A stretch of DNA of 64,000 nucleotides, taken from assembly GCF_036549475.1 (NCBI RefSeq), contig NZ_JAZHLI010000004.1, positions 1-64,000 on the forward strand, read 5' to 3'. Positions 8,612 through 17,042 of the stretch are shown piece by piece (position 1 is the stretch's first letter; each line of letters starts with the position of its first letter). The notes below the pieces were generated by a model. It was not told where the DNA came from. It saw only the letters and a program-made list of their open reading frames with translations, and did no database searches. A program made the position numbers and the translations under genes. This DNA comes from Aurantimonas sp036549475. Its GTDB lineage: Bacteria > Pseudomonadota > Alphaproteobacteria > Rhizobiales > Rhizobiaceae.

Positions 8612-9046
8612 GATGTGAACCTCACGGTGGGTGTCGAACATCGACCAGACGTAACGATAGGGATGCGGGAACTGTTCCTAGCGAAGAGTGGAACCGGAAG
8701 CCTGCGACAGGGCGGCTGGGTTTGGAATGGCGAGCTTTGCGCCTGCATCACAGCCACTGGGGCGGCATTGGTGCTCGGCGTGCCGACTTCGGCGTCCTCA
8801 TCGTGGTTTGAAAAGAGCACTGGCGTGCGTGGCCCCTATCGTGAGGTGATGGCTCTGACGGCCCTCAACATCGCGGCCTTTCTGCTCGCAGTCTCTTCAG
8901 TGAGCGCATGACGCTGTCGTCTCGGGCCGCAGCTTTCCCGCGCTCTCGGTGGCACTGTGCCGCGTTTGTGCCGATTCATCGTTGGCGTGATCACGACCAA
9001 ATTGAGGGACGCTGCCGCAGTCTGGCTGGCAAGGAGTAGCCGGTGA
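8612..9046. other. intergenic region without a recognised gene
   Basis: About 435 bases between the small secreted protein and the EAL gene end. A plus-strand reading frame crosses part of it (8426-8911) but opens inside the opposite gene, lacks a ribosome-binding site and resembles nothing known. I see no tRNA, repeat or strong hairpin. Confidence 0.45.
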
Positions 9047-9784
9047 TTATCTGCCCAAAGTGTGCTGCTCTGCTAAGGCAGTGTTCGATTTCTCGCCTAG
9101 CACTCCCGTCTTAGAATTGAGGATTCCCTCGAGGGAACAAGGTCGGTGAAAATGGTAACCTTGCGCAAAACCGACCCCTATATCCTGCAAAATCGCAACT
9201 GATGCTGCGTCCTCTACACATTCCGCTACAACAGAGATATCAAGATTCCTGCAGATGTCCGCAACAGATCGACATATCGCCGAATCAATCTCGCAGTTTG
9301 CTATTTCTCGGATGAATTGACCGTCTATTTTGAGATAATCTATCGAGAAATTTTTGAGATAGGAGAAAGAGCTTAGGCCGCTGCCAAAGTCATCAAGGCT
9401 CACCCTGCATCCAAGCGCCCGAACGCCATTTACGAAATCGGCCGCGGCGCGGAAGCTATTGATTGCCGCTGTTTCTGTGATCTCAAAGCAAATCCTGGCA
9501 GGAGCAATCCCCGAGCGCATGAGACCGTTCACAACAAAAGAAAGCAAAGACGGATCGCTTATGGACTGAGCGGAGACGTTGATCGACAGGAGTGCGCCGG
9601 ATGAGTGGTCGGAATGCTGCAACAACGAGAAACAATGATCTATAACGTAGCGGTCCAAAGCGACCATTAGGCCAAAGCGCTCGGCAGCTGGGATGAATTT
9701 CGAAGGGGGCAGCAAAATTCCGTCACGCTTCCGCAGGCGAGCTAAAACCTCGAAGCTTTCATCTACGCGGGGCGACGAGGACAA
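9047..9784 (-). CDS. EAL c-di-GMP phosphodiesterase domain, separated from its GGDEF partner by an amber stop
   Basis: This carries an almost complete EAL domain. All expected catalytic residues are visible: Glu in FEVLARL, Asn in SINVSAQS, Glu in CFEITETA, the Asp pair in LDDFGSG, Lys in YLKIDG, Glu in VVAECVE and Gln in FAQGYHF. The first 24 codons of the domain (9782-9853, including ALRENRIILYAQAIVSL) lie upstream of the TTG at 9784, in the same frame, and directly follow a TAG at 9854-9856 that ends the PAS-GGDEF gene. The domain is thus the C-terminal half of one PAS-GGDEF-EAL protein. It is made only by readthrough of TAG or by re-initiation at a non-ATG codon after GGGGAG near 9843. 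The enzyme itself looks competent. Confidence 0.7.
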   Translation of the reverse strand: MSSSPRVDESFEVLARLRKRDGILLPPSKFIPAAERFGLMVALDRYVIDHCFSLLQHSDHSSGALLSINVSAQSISDPSLLSFVVNGLMRSGIAPARICFEITETAAINSFRAAADFVNGVRALGCRVSLDDFGSGLSSFSYLKNFSIDYLKIDGQFIREIANCEIDSAICRSVADICRNLDISVVAECVEDAASVAILQDIGVGFAQGYHFHRPCSLEGILNSKTGVLGEKSNTALAEQHTLGR

Positions 9785-9853
9785 TGAAACGATTGCTTGG
9801 GCGTATAAGATGATGCGATTTTCTCTCAGCGCATCCAGAAGCTCCCCAGCAGA

Positions 9854-11593
9854 CTAAACGTCCGCGAGATCTTCCTCCACAGAGCATGCGCTTGAATTGT
9901 GTATCACCGACTTATTGCGCCCAGAAGATTTTGCCGCGTAGCAGGCAGCGTCTGCAAAGGCCATCGCTGATTGACGATCTCGAAAGATGCTGTCTAACAT
10001 GACCGCTCCTATACTGCAGCCTATGTCATAAGATCGTCCGCTCCATATGGGACGTGCGTTGTTGATCTGCGCAATAATGTTCTCACAAATCTGCGAGAGT
10101 GTATGGACGTCATTGATACTGACAACGGCGGCGAATTCGTCACCGCCTAATCTAGCCGCTAATGCTCCATCCGGTAGGCAGGACTGAAGAACCTCAGCGA
10201 TCCGTTGGAGAAGCGCGTCGCCAGCTGCATGCCCTGCCGTGTCGTTGACGAGCTTGAACCGGTCGAGGTCTATGAAGATCAGTCCGTAGGCTGTTGAGTC
10301 CGCAAGGTCAGCGACGATGTCATCGAGGCGCGCATCGAATGTCGCGCGGTTCAAGAGGCCAGTCAGATGATCATGTTCGGCTGCGTAGGCCAACGACATC
10401 TGATGCTCCCTCTGCTCCGTTGCGTCCTGGAAAATTGTGATGGCTCCGATAAGGAAGCCGTCGGCATCGAACATGGCGGACGCGCGGTCACTGATCGGCA
10501 AGACCGAACCGTCCTGTCGTAGTAGGCAGGCATCCTCGCGACCCGAGACTGAAGACTGGAGGGCGAGGGCCTGGCTGGCGATGTTGAGAATCGGCTGGAG
10601 GTTCGTTGCATGGACCACTAGCATCGTATCTGACAGCAAGGTTCCGAGAACCCGGGTGCAGTCATGCTGCAAGAGGTGACAGGCAGCATTGTTGGCGTAG
10701 GTAATTCTTTGTTCGCGATCGACAATAACTACACCGTCGGCGATTGCGTTGATGGAGTTCCGGAGGAATTCCTTCTCAGCCAGAACTGCGTTCTCTCGGA
10801 GAACTCGTTCAGTAATATCGAAAACGCTCCCAATGAGCAGGGTAGAGCCGTCGTTGAGGCACACCCTACGGGTCAACGCGTGAACATGGCGGATTTCACC
10901 CGAAGGGCGGACGATCCGATATGTCGTGTCGACGGGCATGCCATCCTGCAACAATCGAGCTGCAGAGTGTTCAGCAGCTTTGGCATCGTCCGGATGCAAC
11001 CGTTGATGCCATGTCGCCTGCGGAACTTCATTCGGGCCGGCGTCAAGCCCGTAGATGTCCCGCATGCGCCGGTCCCAGATCGTTCGCCCGGTCGAAGGCT
11101 CGAACTGCCAAACACCGATGCGACCGACTTCCAAGGCAAGTTCGACACGTTGTCTCTGCAGAACGAGATCCTGCATCAACTGCTTCTGACCCGTTATGTT
11201 GGTTTGAACACCGATCAGTCGCGTAGGTTGCCCGTCCTCGTCCCACGCTACGGCACGACCGCGATCTAGAACCCAGATGTAGTGACCGTCGCGATGTCGC
11301 AATCGGAATTCGGTCTCAATCTGCTCGGTGACCCCTGCCAGATGCTGCTCGCCGCTGGCGATCGCCTTTTCGCGGTCGTCGGGATGTATGAGTTGGAGCC
11401 ACAGATCCGGATCGTCACAGAGGACGTCGGAGCCATAACCCAACATGCGATTCCACCCATCGGAGTAGAAGCACTGGTTGCGGAGGAGATCGGCGTCCCA
11501 AACGCCGAGATCAGCACTGTCGACAGCCCATTCGAAACGATCGATCGAGGGATCTCGTGCAGTCGGAACATTCTTCGCGCTTGCTTGGCTCAT
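9854..11593 (-). CDS. PAS-PAS-PAS-GGDEF diguanylate cyclase
   Basis: A 579-residue soluble signalling protein. Two PAS_3-type domains (about 20-135 and 150-265, both with an HPDD motif) are followed by a third PAS (about 275-390) and a GGDEF domain (about 405-560) with an intact GGDEF active site (AARLGGDEFAAV). The inhibitory-site Arg of RxxD is absent (CLPD in its place), so product inhibition through that site is unlikely. There is no membrane segment. The ATG at 11593 has GGAG six bases upstream. The reading frame stops at TAG (9854-9856), and the same frame then continues straight into an EAL domain, so the native protein was almost certainly GGDEF-EAL. Confidence 0.85.
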   Translation of the reverse strand: MSQASAKNVPTARDPSIDRFEWAVDSADLGVWDADLLRNQCFYSDGWNRMLGYGSDVLCDDPDLWLQLIHPDDREKAIASGEQHLAGVTEQIETEFRLRHRDGHYIWVLDRGRAVAWDEDGQPTRLIGVQTNITGQKQLMQDLVLQRQRVELALEVGRIGVWQFEPSTGRTIWDRRMRDIYGLDAGPNEVPQATWHQRLHPDDAKAAEHSAARLLQDGMPVDTTYRIVRPSGEIRHVHALTRRVCLNDGSTLLIGSVFDITERVLRENAVLAEKEFLRNSINAIADGVVIVDREQRITYANNAACHLLQHDCTRVLGTLLSDTMLVVHATNLQPILNIASQALALQSSVSGREDACLLRQDGSVLPISDRASAMFDADGFLIGAITIFQDATEQREHQMSLAYAAEHDHLTGLLNRATFDARLDDIVADLADSTAYGLIFIDLDRFKLVNDTAGHAAGDALLQRIAEVLQSCLPDGALAARLGGDEFAAVVSINDVHTLSQICENIIAQINNARPIWSGRSYDIGCSIGAVMLDSIFRDRQSAMAFADAACYAAKSSGRNKSVIHNSSACSVEEDLADV

Positions 11594-11766
11594 TCCTCAC
11601 TCCACCGAGCGGCGAGGCCGCACAGCACCGGTAGCAGATCATGTATCTCGAAATCATTGATGAGATATCTGACGCTGTGCCGGACATGTGGCTTTAGCTG
11701 TCGAGTGCCTTGAGCAGAGCGCTCAAACCCTTGCGGGTGTAGGGGCTGCGAAGGTAGCAGCGGACG
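11594..11766. other. short non-coding tail of the accessory region
   Basis: Sequence between the PAS-GGDEF start and the tRNA-Arg fragment. It should contain the promoter of the PAS-GGDEF gene. I recognise no gene, and no 3' half of tRNA-Arg is present here. Confidence 0.4.
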
Positions 11767-11809
11767 CTTCGGAGGGCAGCAGCGCTCTATCCAGCTGAGC
11801 TACGGGTGC
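11767..11809 (-). pseudogene. 5' half of tRNA-Arg, truncated at the anticodon loop
   Basis: On the minus strand, GCACCCG (acceptor) TA GCTC-AGCTGGATA-GAGC (D-arm) is a textbook 5' half of a bacterial tRNA-Arg, followed by an anticodon region CTGCTGCC-CTCCGAA (CCG-type). The 5' anticodon strand is three bases too long, and what follows the loop (GCGTCC) cannot pair back. No variable loop, T-arm or CCA end follows. The break at the anticodon loop is where tRNA-directed integrases recombine, so this marks the right edge of region 1. Confidence 0.6.
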
Positions 11810-12005
11810 CCGGGGCGCGGGCGGGATCCGGCGTGCGGATTGCATGATGCGAAAACTCCCTAGCCGATCCGGGGCCGGACGGCAAGAAGCGTTGATGCGG
11901 GATGCGTCGCAGGGAAGATGCGGGATGCGTCGGCGAGGGATCTGCGGACGGAAATGGTCCGCGGTTTTCTGCAGACCTCGGGCGTGCGGTTGTGGCCACC
12001 GGATC
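11810..12005. other. gap between the tRNA-Arg fragment and hrpB
   Basis: About 200 bases where base composition shifts from the lower-G+C accessory region to the G+C-rich backbone. No gene is recognised. Confidence 0.4.
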
Positions 12006-14492
12006 TCACGTCCCCCGCGGCTTGGCGCGGGCGGTGGCCTTGGCCGCTGCCGGGTCCTCGGGCCAGGCATGACGCGGATAGCGGCCGCGCAGGTCGGCGC
12101 GCACCTCGGCCCAGGAGCCGGCCCAGAAGCCTGGCAGGTCGCGGGTGATCTGGATCGGGCGATGGGCCGGCGACAGGAGTTCGACGGTCAGCTTCAGGCG
12201 CCCGTCGGCGATCGTGGGATGCTGCGACAGGCCGAAGAGTTCCTGCACCCGGATCGCCAGGACCGGCTGGTCCGCCTCGTAGCGGATCGGCACGCGCGAG
12301 CCCGTCGGCGCTTCGTAATGGGAGGGGGCAAGGGCCTCGAGCCGGTTGGCGGCCTGGGGTGGCACCAGGCCGCGCAATGCCTCGGAGATCTGCCCCGGGG
12401 TGATCTGGGCCAGGCCCGTGACACCCGGCAGATAGGGCATCAGCCAGTCTTCGAGCCCGGCCAGAAGCGCGTCGTCGGACAGGTCCGGCCAGGGATCGCC
12501 ATAGGCGCCGGCCAGGAAGCGCAGCCGGCGCAGGAGCCGCTCATTGTCCTTGCCGAGGGGCAGGGCGGCGAAGCCGAGGCGGCGCAGGCCGTCGGCGAGG
12601 GCGCGCATCGTCGCCTCGCCCGTCGGGGTCGGCAGCGGCGCCTCGCCGAGGACGGCGCGCCCGAGCCGGCGCACCCGGCGGGCCCGGACCTGCCGCGCCG
12701 CGGGGTCGAAGGCGACGACGTCCTCGCTGACCCCGCGCTCGCCAACCAGCCGGTCCATCGCTTCGGCGGACAGGCGCGCCGCCGAGGCGATGCGGCCGGC
12801 CCTGGCCTGTCCCTGGAGCTCGGCGACGACGAGATAGCGCTCGCGCGACAGCCCGGCCGCCGCCTCCACCACGCCGCCGCGGCCACTGGCCAGGACGAAA
12901 TGGCCATGGGCACCGCGCGCCACCGCAATGCGGTCCGGATAGGCAAGCGCCAGCAATTCGCCGGGCTCGGATGCCGGATCCGCCGCACCCGCCGGCGCGA
13001 TGGCCCGGGCGTCGGCGGCGATCCGGCCGGCGAGGCTCGCCGCGGCCCTGGCGCGGGGCGAGCGGTCGCCGGCAAAGCGGCGCAGGCGCTCGCCAAGATC
13101 GATGTCCGGCCCGCCGAGGCCGCGTTCGGTCAGAAGGACCGCCAGCATCGCCGCGTCGCGCCGCGCCCCGTCGCCGGCCGCGACCACCATATGGGCGAGG
13201 CGCGGCGGTAGCGGCAGGGCGCGCATGGCCTCGCCGGTCGGCGTCAGCCGGCCGCCGGCGTCGAGCGCGCCGAGCTCGGCGAGAAGCGCTCGAGCTTCGG
13301 CGATGGCCGGGGCAGGCGGGGGATCGAGAAAGGCGAGATCGGCAGGCTCGCCGACGCCCCAGGCGGCGCAGTCGAGGACGAGGCCGGCGAGATCGGTGGC
13401 CAGGATCTCCGGCCGGTCGAAGGGCGCGAGCGCGGCCGTCTGCTCCTCGCGCCACAGCCGGATGGCCGTGCCCGGCGCGGTGCGGCCGGCCCGCCCGGCG
13501 CGCTGGTCGGCGGCGGCCTTCGAGATGCGCACCGTTTCCAGCCGGGACAGCCCGGTCGCCGGCTCGAAGACCGGCTGGCGGCGAAGGCCGGTGTCGACGA
13601 TCACCGACACGCCGTCGATGGTCAGCGAGGTCTCGGCGATCGAGGTGGCGAGGACGATCTTGCGCCGCCCTGCCGGCGCCGGGCGCACGGCACGGTCCTG
13701 GGCCGCGCCTTCCATGGCGCCATAGAGCGGCGCCACGTCGACCGACTCGCCCACCAGCGGTCGCAGCCGCTCGGCGACGCGCTCGATCTCGCGCTGGCCG
13801 GGCAGGAAGACGAGCAGGCTGCCGGTCTCCTCGGAGAGTGCTGCGCGAACGGCGGCGACAGTTGCATCCTCTACCGGTTCGGTGCCCGGCCGGTCGCGAT
13901 AGCGCAGCGCCACAGGGAAGGCGCGGCCGTGGCTCTCGACGACCGGCACGGGGTCTCCCCCGGCAGCGCCGAGCAGCGTCGCCACCCTGGCCCCGTCCAG
14001 CGTCGCCGACATGACGAGGATCCGCATGTCCTCGCGCAGCGCCGAGGCGACGTCGATGGCGAGCGCCAGGCCGAAATCGCCGTCCAGCGAGCGTTCGTGG
14101 AACTCGTCGAAGAGGATGGCCGAAACGCCCGACAGTTCCGGGTCGGACAGGATCATGCGGGTGAAGACGCCTTCGGTGACGACCGCGATGCGGGTCCGGC
14201 GCGACACACGGGTGTCGAGGCGCATTCGCCAGCCGACCGTCTCGCCCACCGCCTCGCCGAGGAGGTCCGCCATTCGCCGTGCCGCGGCCCTGGCGGCAAG
14301 CCGCCGCGGCTCGACGAGAATGATCTTGCCGGTGCCGAGCCATGGCTCGTTCAGGAAGGCGAGGGGCACCAGCGTCGTCTTGCCGGCGCCGGGTGGGGCG
14401 ACGAGGACCGCGCGGCCGCGATTGGCCATGGCGGCAGACAACTGGCCGAGAACGTCGCGGACCGGCAGGTCGGGCAGAGCCGGGGCCGTCAC
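12006..14492 (-). CDS. hrpB: ATP-dependent RNA helicase HrpB
   Basis: A DEAH-box helicase of 828 residues, close to the family's usual 800-850. Walker A is APPGAGKTT near residue 40, motif II is LFDEFHERS (DEFH), motif III MSATLDG, and motif VI QRAGRAGR. HA2 and HrpB C-terminal regions follow, ending in the conserved RYPRHAWPEDP. HrpB is a non-essential cytoplasmic RNA helicase of poorly known function. The start is a GTG at 14492 that overlaps the stop of the ABC ATPase gene (GTGA), so the two are translationally coupled. An apparent larger reading frame running upstream to 15248 is an effect of the fold-back insertion in the ATPase gene and not a real fusion. Confidence 0.93.
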   Translation of the reverse strand: MTAPALPDLPVRDVLGQLSAAMANRGRAVLVAPPGAGKTTLVPLAFLNEPWLGTGKIILVEPRRLAARAAARRMADLLGEAVGETVGWRMRLDTRVSRRTRIAVVTEGVFTRMILSDPELSGVSAILFDEFHERSLDGDFGLALAIDVASALREDMRILVMSATLDGARVATLLGAAGGDPVPVVESHGRAFPVALRYRDRPGTEPVEDATVAAVRAALSEETGSLLVFLPGQREIERVAERLRPLVGESVDVAPLYGAMEGAAQDRAVRPAPAGRRKIVLATSIAETSLTIDGVSVIVDTGLRRQPVFEPATGLSRLETVRISKAAADQRAGRAGRTAPGTAIRLWREEQTAALAPFDRPEILATDLAGLVLDCAAWGVGEPADLAFLDPPPAPAIAEARALLAELGALDAGGRLTPTGEAMRALPLPPRLAHMVVAAGDGARRDAAMLAVLLTERGLGGPDIDLGERLRRFAGDRSPRARAAASLAGRIAADARAIAPAGAADPASEPGELLALAYPDRIAVARGAHGHFVLASGRGGVVEAAAGLSRERYLVVAELQGQARAGRIASAARLSAEAMDRLVGERGVSEDVVAFDPAARQVRARRVRRLGRAVLGEAPLPTPTGEATMRALADGLRRLGFAALPLGKDNERLLRRLRFLAGAYGDPWPDLSDDALLAGLEDWLMPYLPGVTGLAQITPGQISEALRGLVPPQAANRLEALAPSHYEAPTGSRVPIRYEADQPVLAIRVQELFGLSQHPTIADGRLKLTVELLSPAHRPIQITRDLPGFWAGSWAEVRADLRGRYPRHAWPEDPAAAKATARAKPRGT

Positions 14493-15248
14493 GAGGCGGC
14501 TCGCGCGCCAAGATCCACGATCGGCCCGCCCGCGGCCTCGGCGTCGGCGCGGTCGTGGGTGACGAGCAAGGCCGGGATCTGGCGCTCGGCGACGAGGTCG
14601 AAAACCAGTTGCCGGACGGTCTGGCGCAGATCCGTGTCGAGGCGCGAGAAGGGCTCGTCGAGAAGCAGCGCCTCGGGATCGGCGAGCAGCGTGCGGGCCA
14701 GGGCGACGCGCGCGGCCTGGCCCCCCGACAGGGTCGCCGGGTCGCGGTCCAGATGGCCGGGCAGGCCGACCCGCTCCAGCATCGCCTCGGCGCGCGCGCG
14801 CCGAGGCGCTGCTGGAGCGGGGCGGCCGGCCCCGCCCGCTGGCCCCCGCCCCCGCGACCCAGGCGGGGGGGCCCCGCCCCCCCCGCGCCTGGGGGCGCGC
14901 GCCCCGACGATGGCGGCCCTTCAGCCCGGGCGGCAGGCCAAAGAGCAGGTTGCCGCCCACCGACATGTGCGGATAGAGCAGCGCGTCCTGGAAGAGGAGC
15001 CCCACCCGGCGCCGTTCCGGCGGCAGGCCGGTCAGGTCGCGGCCATTCAGCAGCGCCCGTCCGTCGGCGGTAAAGGCGGGATCGAGAAAGCCGGCGATCA
15101 GCGCGAACAGCGTCGACTTGCCGGAGCCGGACGGACCCATGACGCTCAGGGTCTGGCCCGGCGGCACCAACCGGTCGATGGCCAGGAGCCGGCGGGTCCC
15201 GAGCCGGATCTCGACCGCGTCGAGGCGCAATCCGTCATCTGTGGTCAT
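14489..15248 (-). pseudogene. ynjD: YnjD-like ABC transporter ATPase, frame broken by a fold-back insertion
   Basis: The N-terminal half (from ATG 15248) has Walker A GPSGSGKST and a Q-loop in LLFQDALLYPHMS, and runs to NLLFGLPPGLKG near 14925. The C-terminal half, in another frame (14782 down to 14489), starts MLERVGLPGHL and has the signature LSGGQAARVALART, Walker B ALLLDEP and the H-loop VTHDRA. Between them about 115 bases of very G+C-rich sequence are a degraded inverted copy of 14690-14795. Without that insert the two halves would form one normal importer ATPase of about 220 residues. The gene overlaps ynjC (ATGA) and hrpB (GTGA). I favour a sequencing or assembly error over a true pseudogene. 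Confidence 0.75.
14771..14911. repeat. imperfect fold-back (inverted duplication) inside ynjD
   Basis: CCGCTCCAGCATCGCCTCGG from 14771 is mirrored by CCGAGGCGCTGCTGGAGCGG ending at 14820, around an axis near 14797. Beyond this the right arm continues as a degraded reverse complement of 14690-14770, with A and T bases mostly replaced by G or C; its translation still shows PATQAGG where the true gene has PATLSGG. Such a decaying mirror copy is typical of a read or assembly artefact at a hairpin. Confidence 0.75.
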
Positions 15249-16975
15249 GGCGCCCTCATGCCGCGCCGGCCGCGCGCAAGCAAGACCGGCGCGAGGCTGG
15301 CAGCCGCGAAGGCGAGAAAGGGCAGCGCGGTCTGGAGCAATGCATAGGCGCCGATGACCCGGCGGTTGCCGCCGGCGGCGAGTGCCACGGCCTCGGTGGT
15401 GATCGTCGGCAAGCGGCCCGCGCCGATCAGCACCGTCGGCAGGTACAGGCCGATCGACACCGCAAAGCCGATGGCGAGCGCGGTGAGGATCGGGGCGGTC
15501 AGCATCGGCAGCCGGACGCGCAGGAACGTCGCCCAGCCCGAGCGGCCGAGGCCCGCCGCGACCCGCTCATAGCGTGGATCGAGCGCAAACCAGGGATCGG
15601 CCAACGCCAGCGCCGCATAGGGCGCCACGAAGATCAGATGCACGGCGACCAGCAGCGGCAGGGAGGGCGTCAGGCCGGCGACGAGGGTCAGCACCTGCAG
15701 CCCGAAGACGAAGGCAATCTGCGGGACGATCAGCGGCAGGTAGATGAGCCCGGCGATTGCCGACGGCAGGCGGACCTCGCCGGCGCGCGCGGCGAGGAAC
15801 CGCCGTCGCCGGGCTTCCAGGAGGATGACGACGAGGCCGAGCGCGATCGTCGCCGCGGCCAGGGCGACGACGAAGCTCGTCCAGAGCGGGCCGCCGGCGG
15901 AATCGAGGGTGCGCTGCCAGCTCTGCAGGTTGAGGGTCGGCGGCAGAAGGTCGGGAAAGCCCCAAAAGCCGGCGACCGACCACAGGAGGAGGAGCATCAG
16001 CCCCAGGAAAACCGCCAGGCCAGCCAGCGGCACCGGCAGGGCGGCGAAGGCTCGCCATGCCGCGTCCGAGACATGGCGTCGGCCCTTCCCGGCTTCCCGG
16101 CGCACCAGATAGCCCCCGGCTCGCTCCACACCCAGCCAGGCGAGGATGACGGCGAGCGTGACCACCAGCTGTACCAGCGCCCCCGCCGAGGCCTGGAAGC
16201 GCATGGCAAGGTCGGGATCGTTCATCCAGCCGATCAGCCGGACGGCCAGGGGGGCGGGCGTCGAGGGCCCGAGGATCAGCGCGACGTCGACGACGGCCGA
16301 GGCGAAGGCGGCCACGGCGATGACCGGCAGGCGGATCTGGCGATAGACCGACGGCCAGACGGTGAGGAGAAAGCCGGCCATCCGCCCGTATCCCAGCGAA
16401 CGGGCCAGCATCTGCCGCCGCTCGGGATCGGCCTGGGGCAGCGCGGCGAGGGCCACCAGCATCAGGAACGGCATTTCCTTGGCGACGAGGGCCGCCATCA
16501 TCGCCAGTGCGTACGGATCGCCAATGATCAGGAGGTCCGGGGGTCGCTCGAAGCCGAGCGGGATGGCGGCAAGGCGGAAGAGGAGGCCCGACGGGGCGAT
16601 CAGGAAGAGGATTCCGAAGGCTGCCGCGGCATGGGGCACGGCCAGAAGCGGGGCGAGCGCCTGGCGCATTACCCGCATCGTGCGGCTGTGCGAAAACGCC
16701 GCCAGGAACAGCGCCACGCCGGCGAGCGAGACCGCCGTCGTCAGGAGCCCGGCCGCGAAGCTGAGGCCCATGGAGACGCCGATGCCGGGCGCCGCAAGAA
16801 CGTCGCGCAGCGGCTGCAGCGAAAACCCGTCGCCGCCGAGCGCCGGCAGATAGCCGAAGGCCGGCAGAACCACCCCGGCCAGTCCAACGGCGACGGGCGC
16901 GGCGAGGAGCAGCGCCAGGAGGACGGGCACCGCGCCGAGTACGGACGCCTTGCGAGGGCCGGCCGGGCCGCTCAT
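15245..16975 (-). CDS. ynjC: YnjC-like ABC transporter permease (two fused permease halves)
   Basis: A 576-residue inner-membrane protein with about twelve hydrophobic segments, arranged as two copies of the binding-protein-dependent permease fold. Each half has an EAA-like loop (for example RSLGYGRMAGFLLTVWP and AGLGRSGWATFLRVRLP). This two-in-one design matches YnjC and ThiP/FbpB-type permeases. The start at MSGPAGPRK (16975) is preferred over an in-frame ATG at 17002 because it places a short basic end before the first helix; neither has a good ribosome-binding site. It lies between the binding-protein gene and the ATPase gene, which it overlaps by ATGA. The transported substrate is unknown. 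Confidence 0.85.
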   Translation of the reverse strand: MSGPAGPRKASVLGAVPVLLALLLAAPVAVGLAGVVLPAFGYLPALGGDGFSLQPLRDVLAAPGIGVSMGLSFAAGLLTTAVSLAGVALFLAAFSHSRTMRVMRQALAPLLAVPHAAAAFGILFLIAPSGLLFRLAAIPLGFERPPDLLIIGDPYALAMMAALVAKEMPFLMLVALAALPQADPERRQMLARSLGYGRMAGFLLTVWPSVYRQIRLPVIAVAAFASAVVDVALILGPSTPAPLAVRLIGWMNDPDLAMRFQASAGALVQLVVTLAVILAWLGVERAGGYLVRREAGKGRRHVSDAAWRAFAALPVPLAGLAVFLGLMLLLLWSVAGFWGFPDLLPPTLNLQSWQRTLDSAGGPLWTSFVVALAAATIALGLVVILLEARRRRFLAARAGEVRLPSAIAGLIYLPLIVPQIAFVFGLQVLTLVAGLTPSLPLLVAVHLIFVAPYAALALADPWFALDPRYERVAAGLGRSGWATFLRVRLPMLTAPILTALAIGFAVSIGLYLPTVLIGAGRLPTITTEAVALAAGGNRRVIGAYALLQTALPFLAFAAASLAPVLLARGRRGMRAP

Positions 16976-17042
16976 GGCGTCACCGGTCCGGTGCCGATGC
17001 ATGCGCGATGCCGAACGGCCGGCAGGGATGGCGGCGCCTGCA

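Noticed and set aside
8426..8911. Plus-strand coding region opposite the small secreted protein
   Set aside because: No ribosome-binding site, no recognisable domain, and it covers a gene with a clear signal peptide on the other strand.
1..11810. Insertion sequences or transposases in the accessory region
   Set aside because: No transposase-like protein or terminal inverted repeats were seen; the only mobile gene is the integrase remnant.
12006..15248. Apparent 1080-residue fusion of an ABC ATPase with HrpB
   Set aside because: The middle translates as Arg/Pro/Gly-rich nonsense. It exists only because the fold-back insertion shifts the ATPase N-terminus into the hrpB frame; the true ATPase C-terminus is in another frame and ends over the hrpB start.
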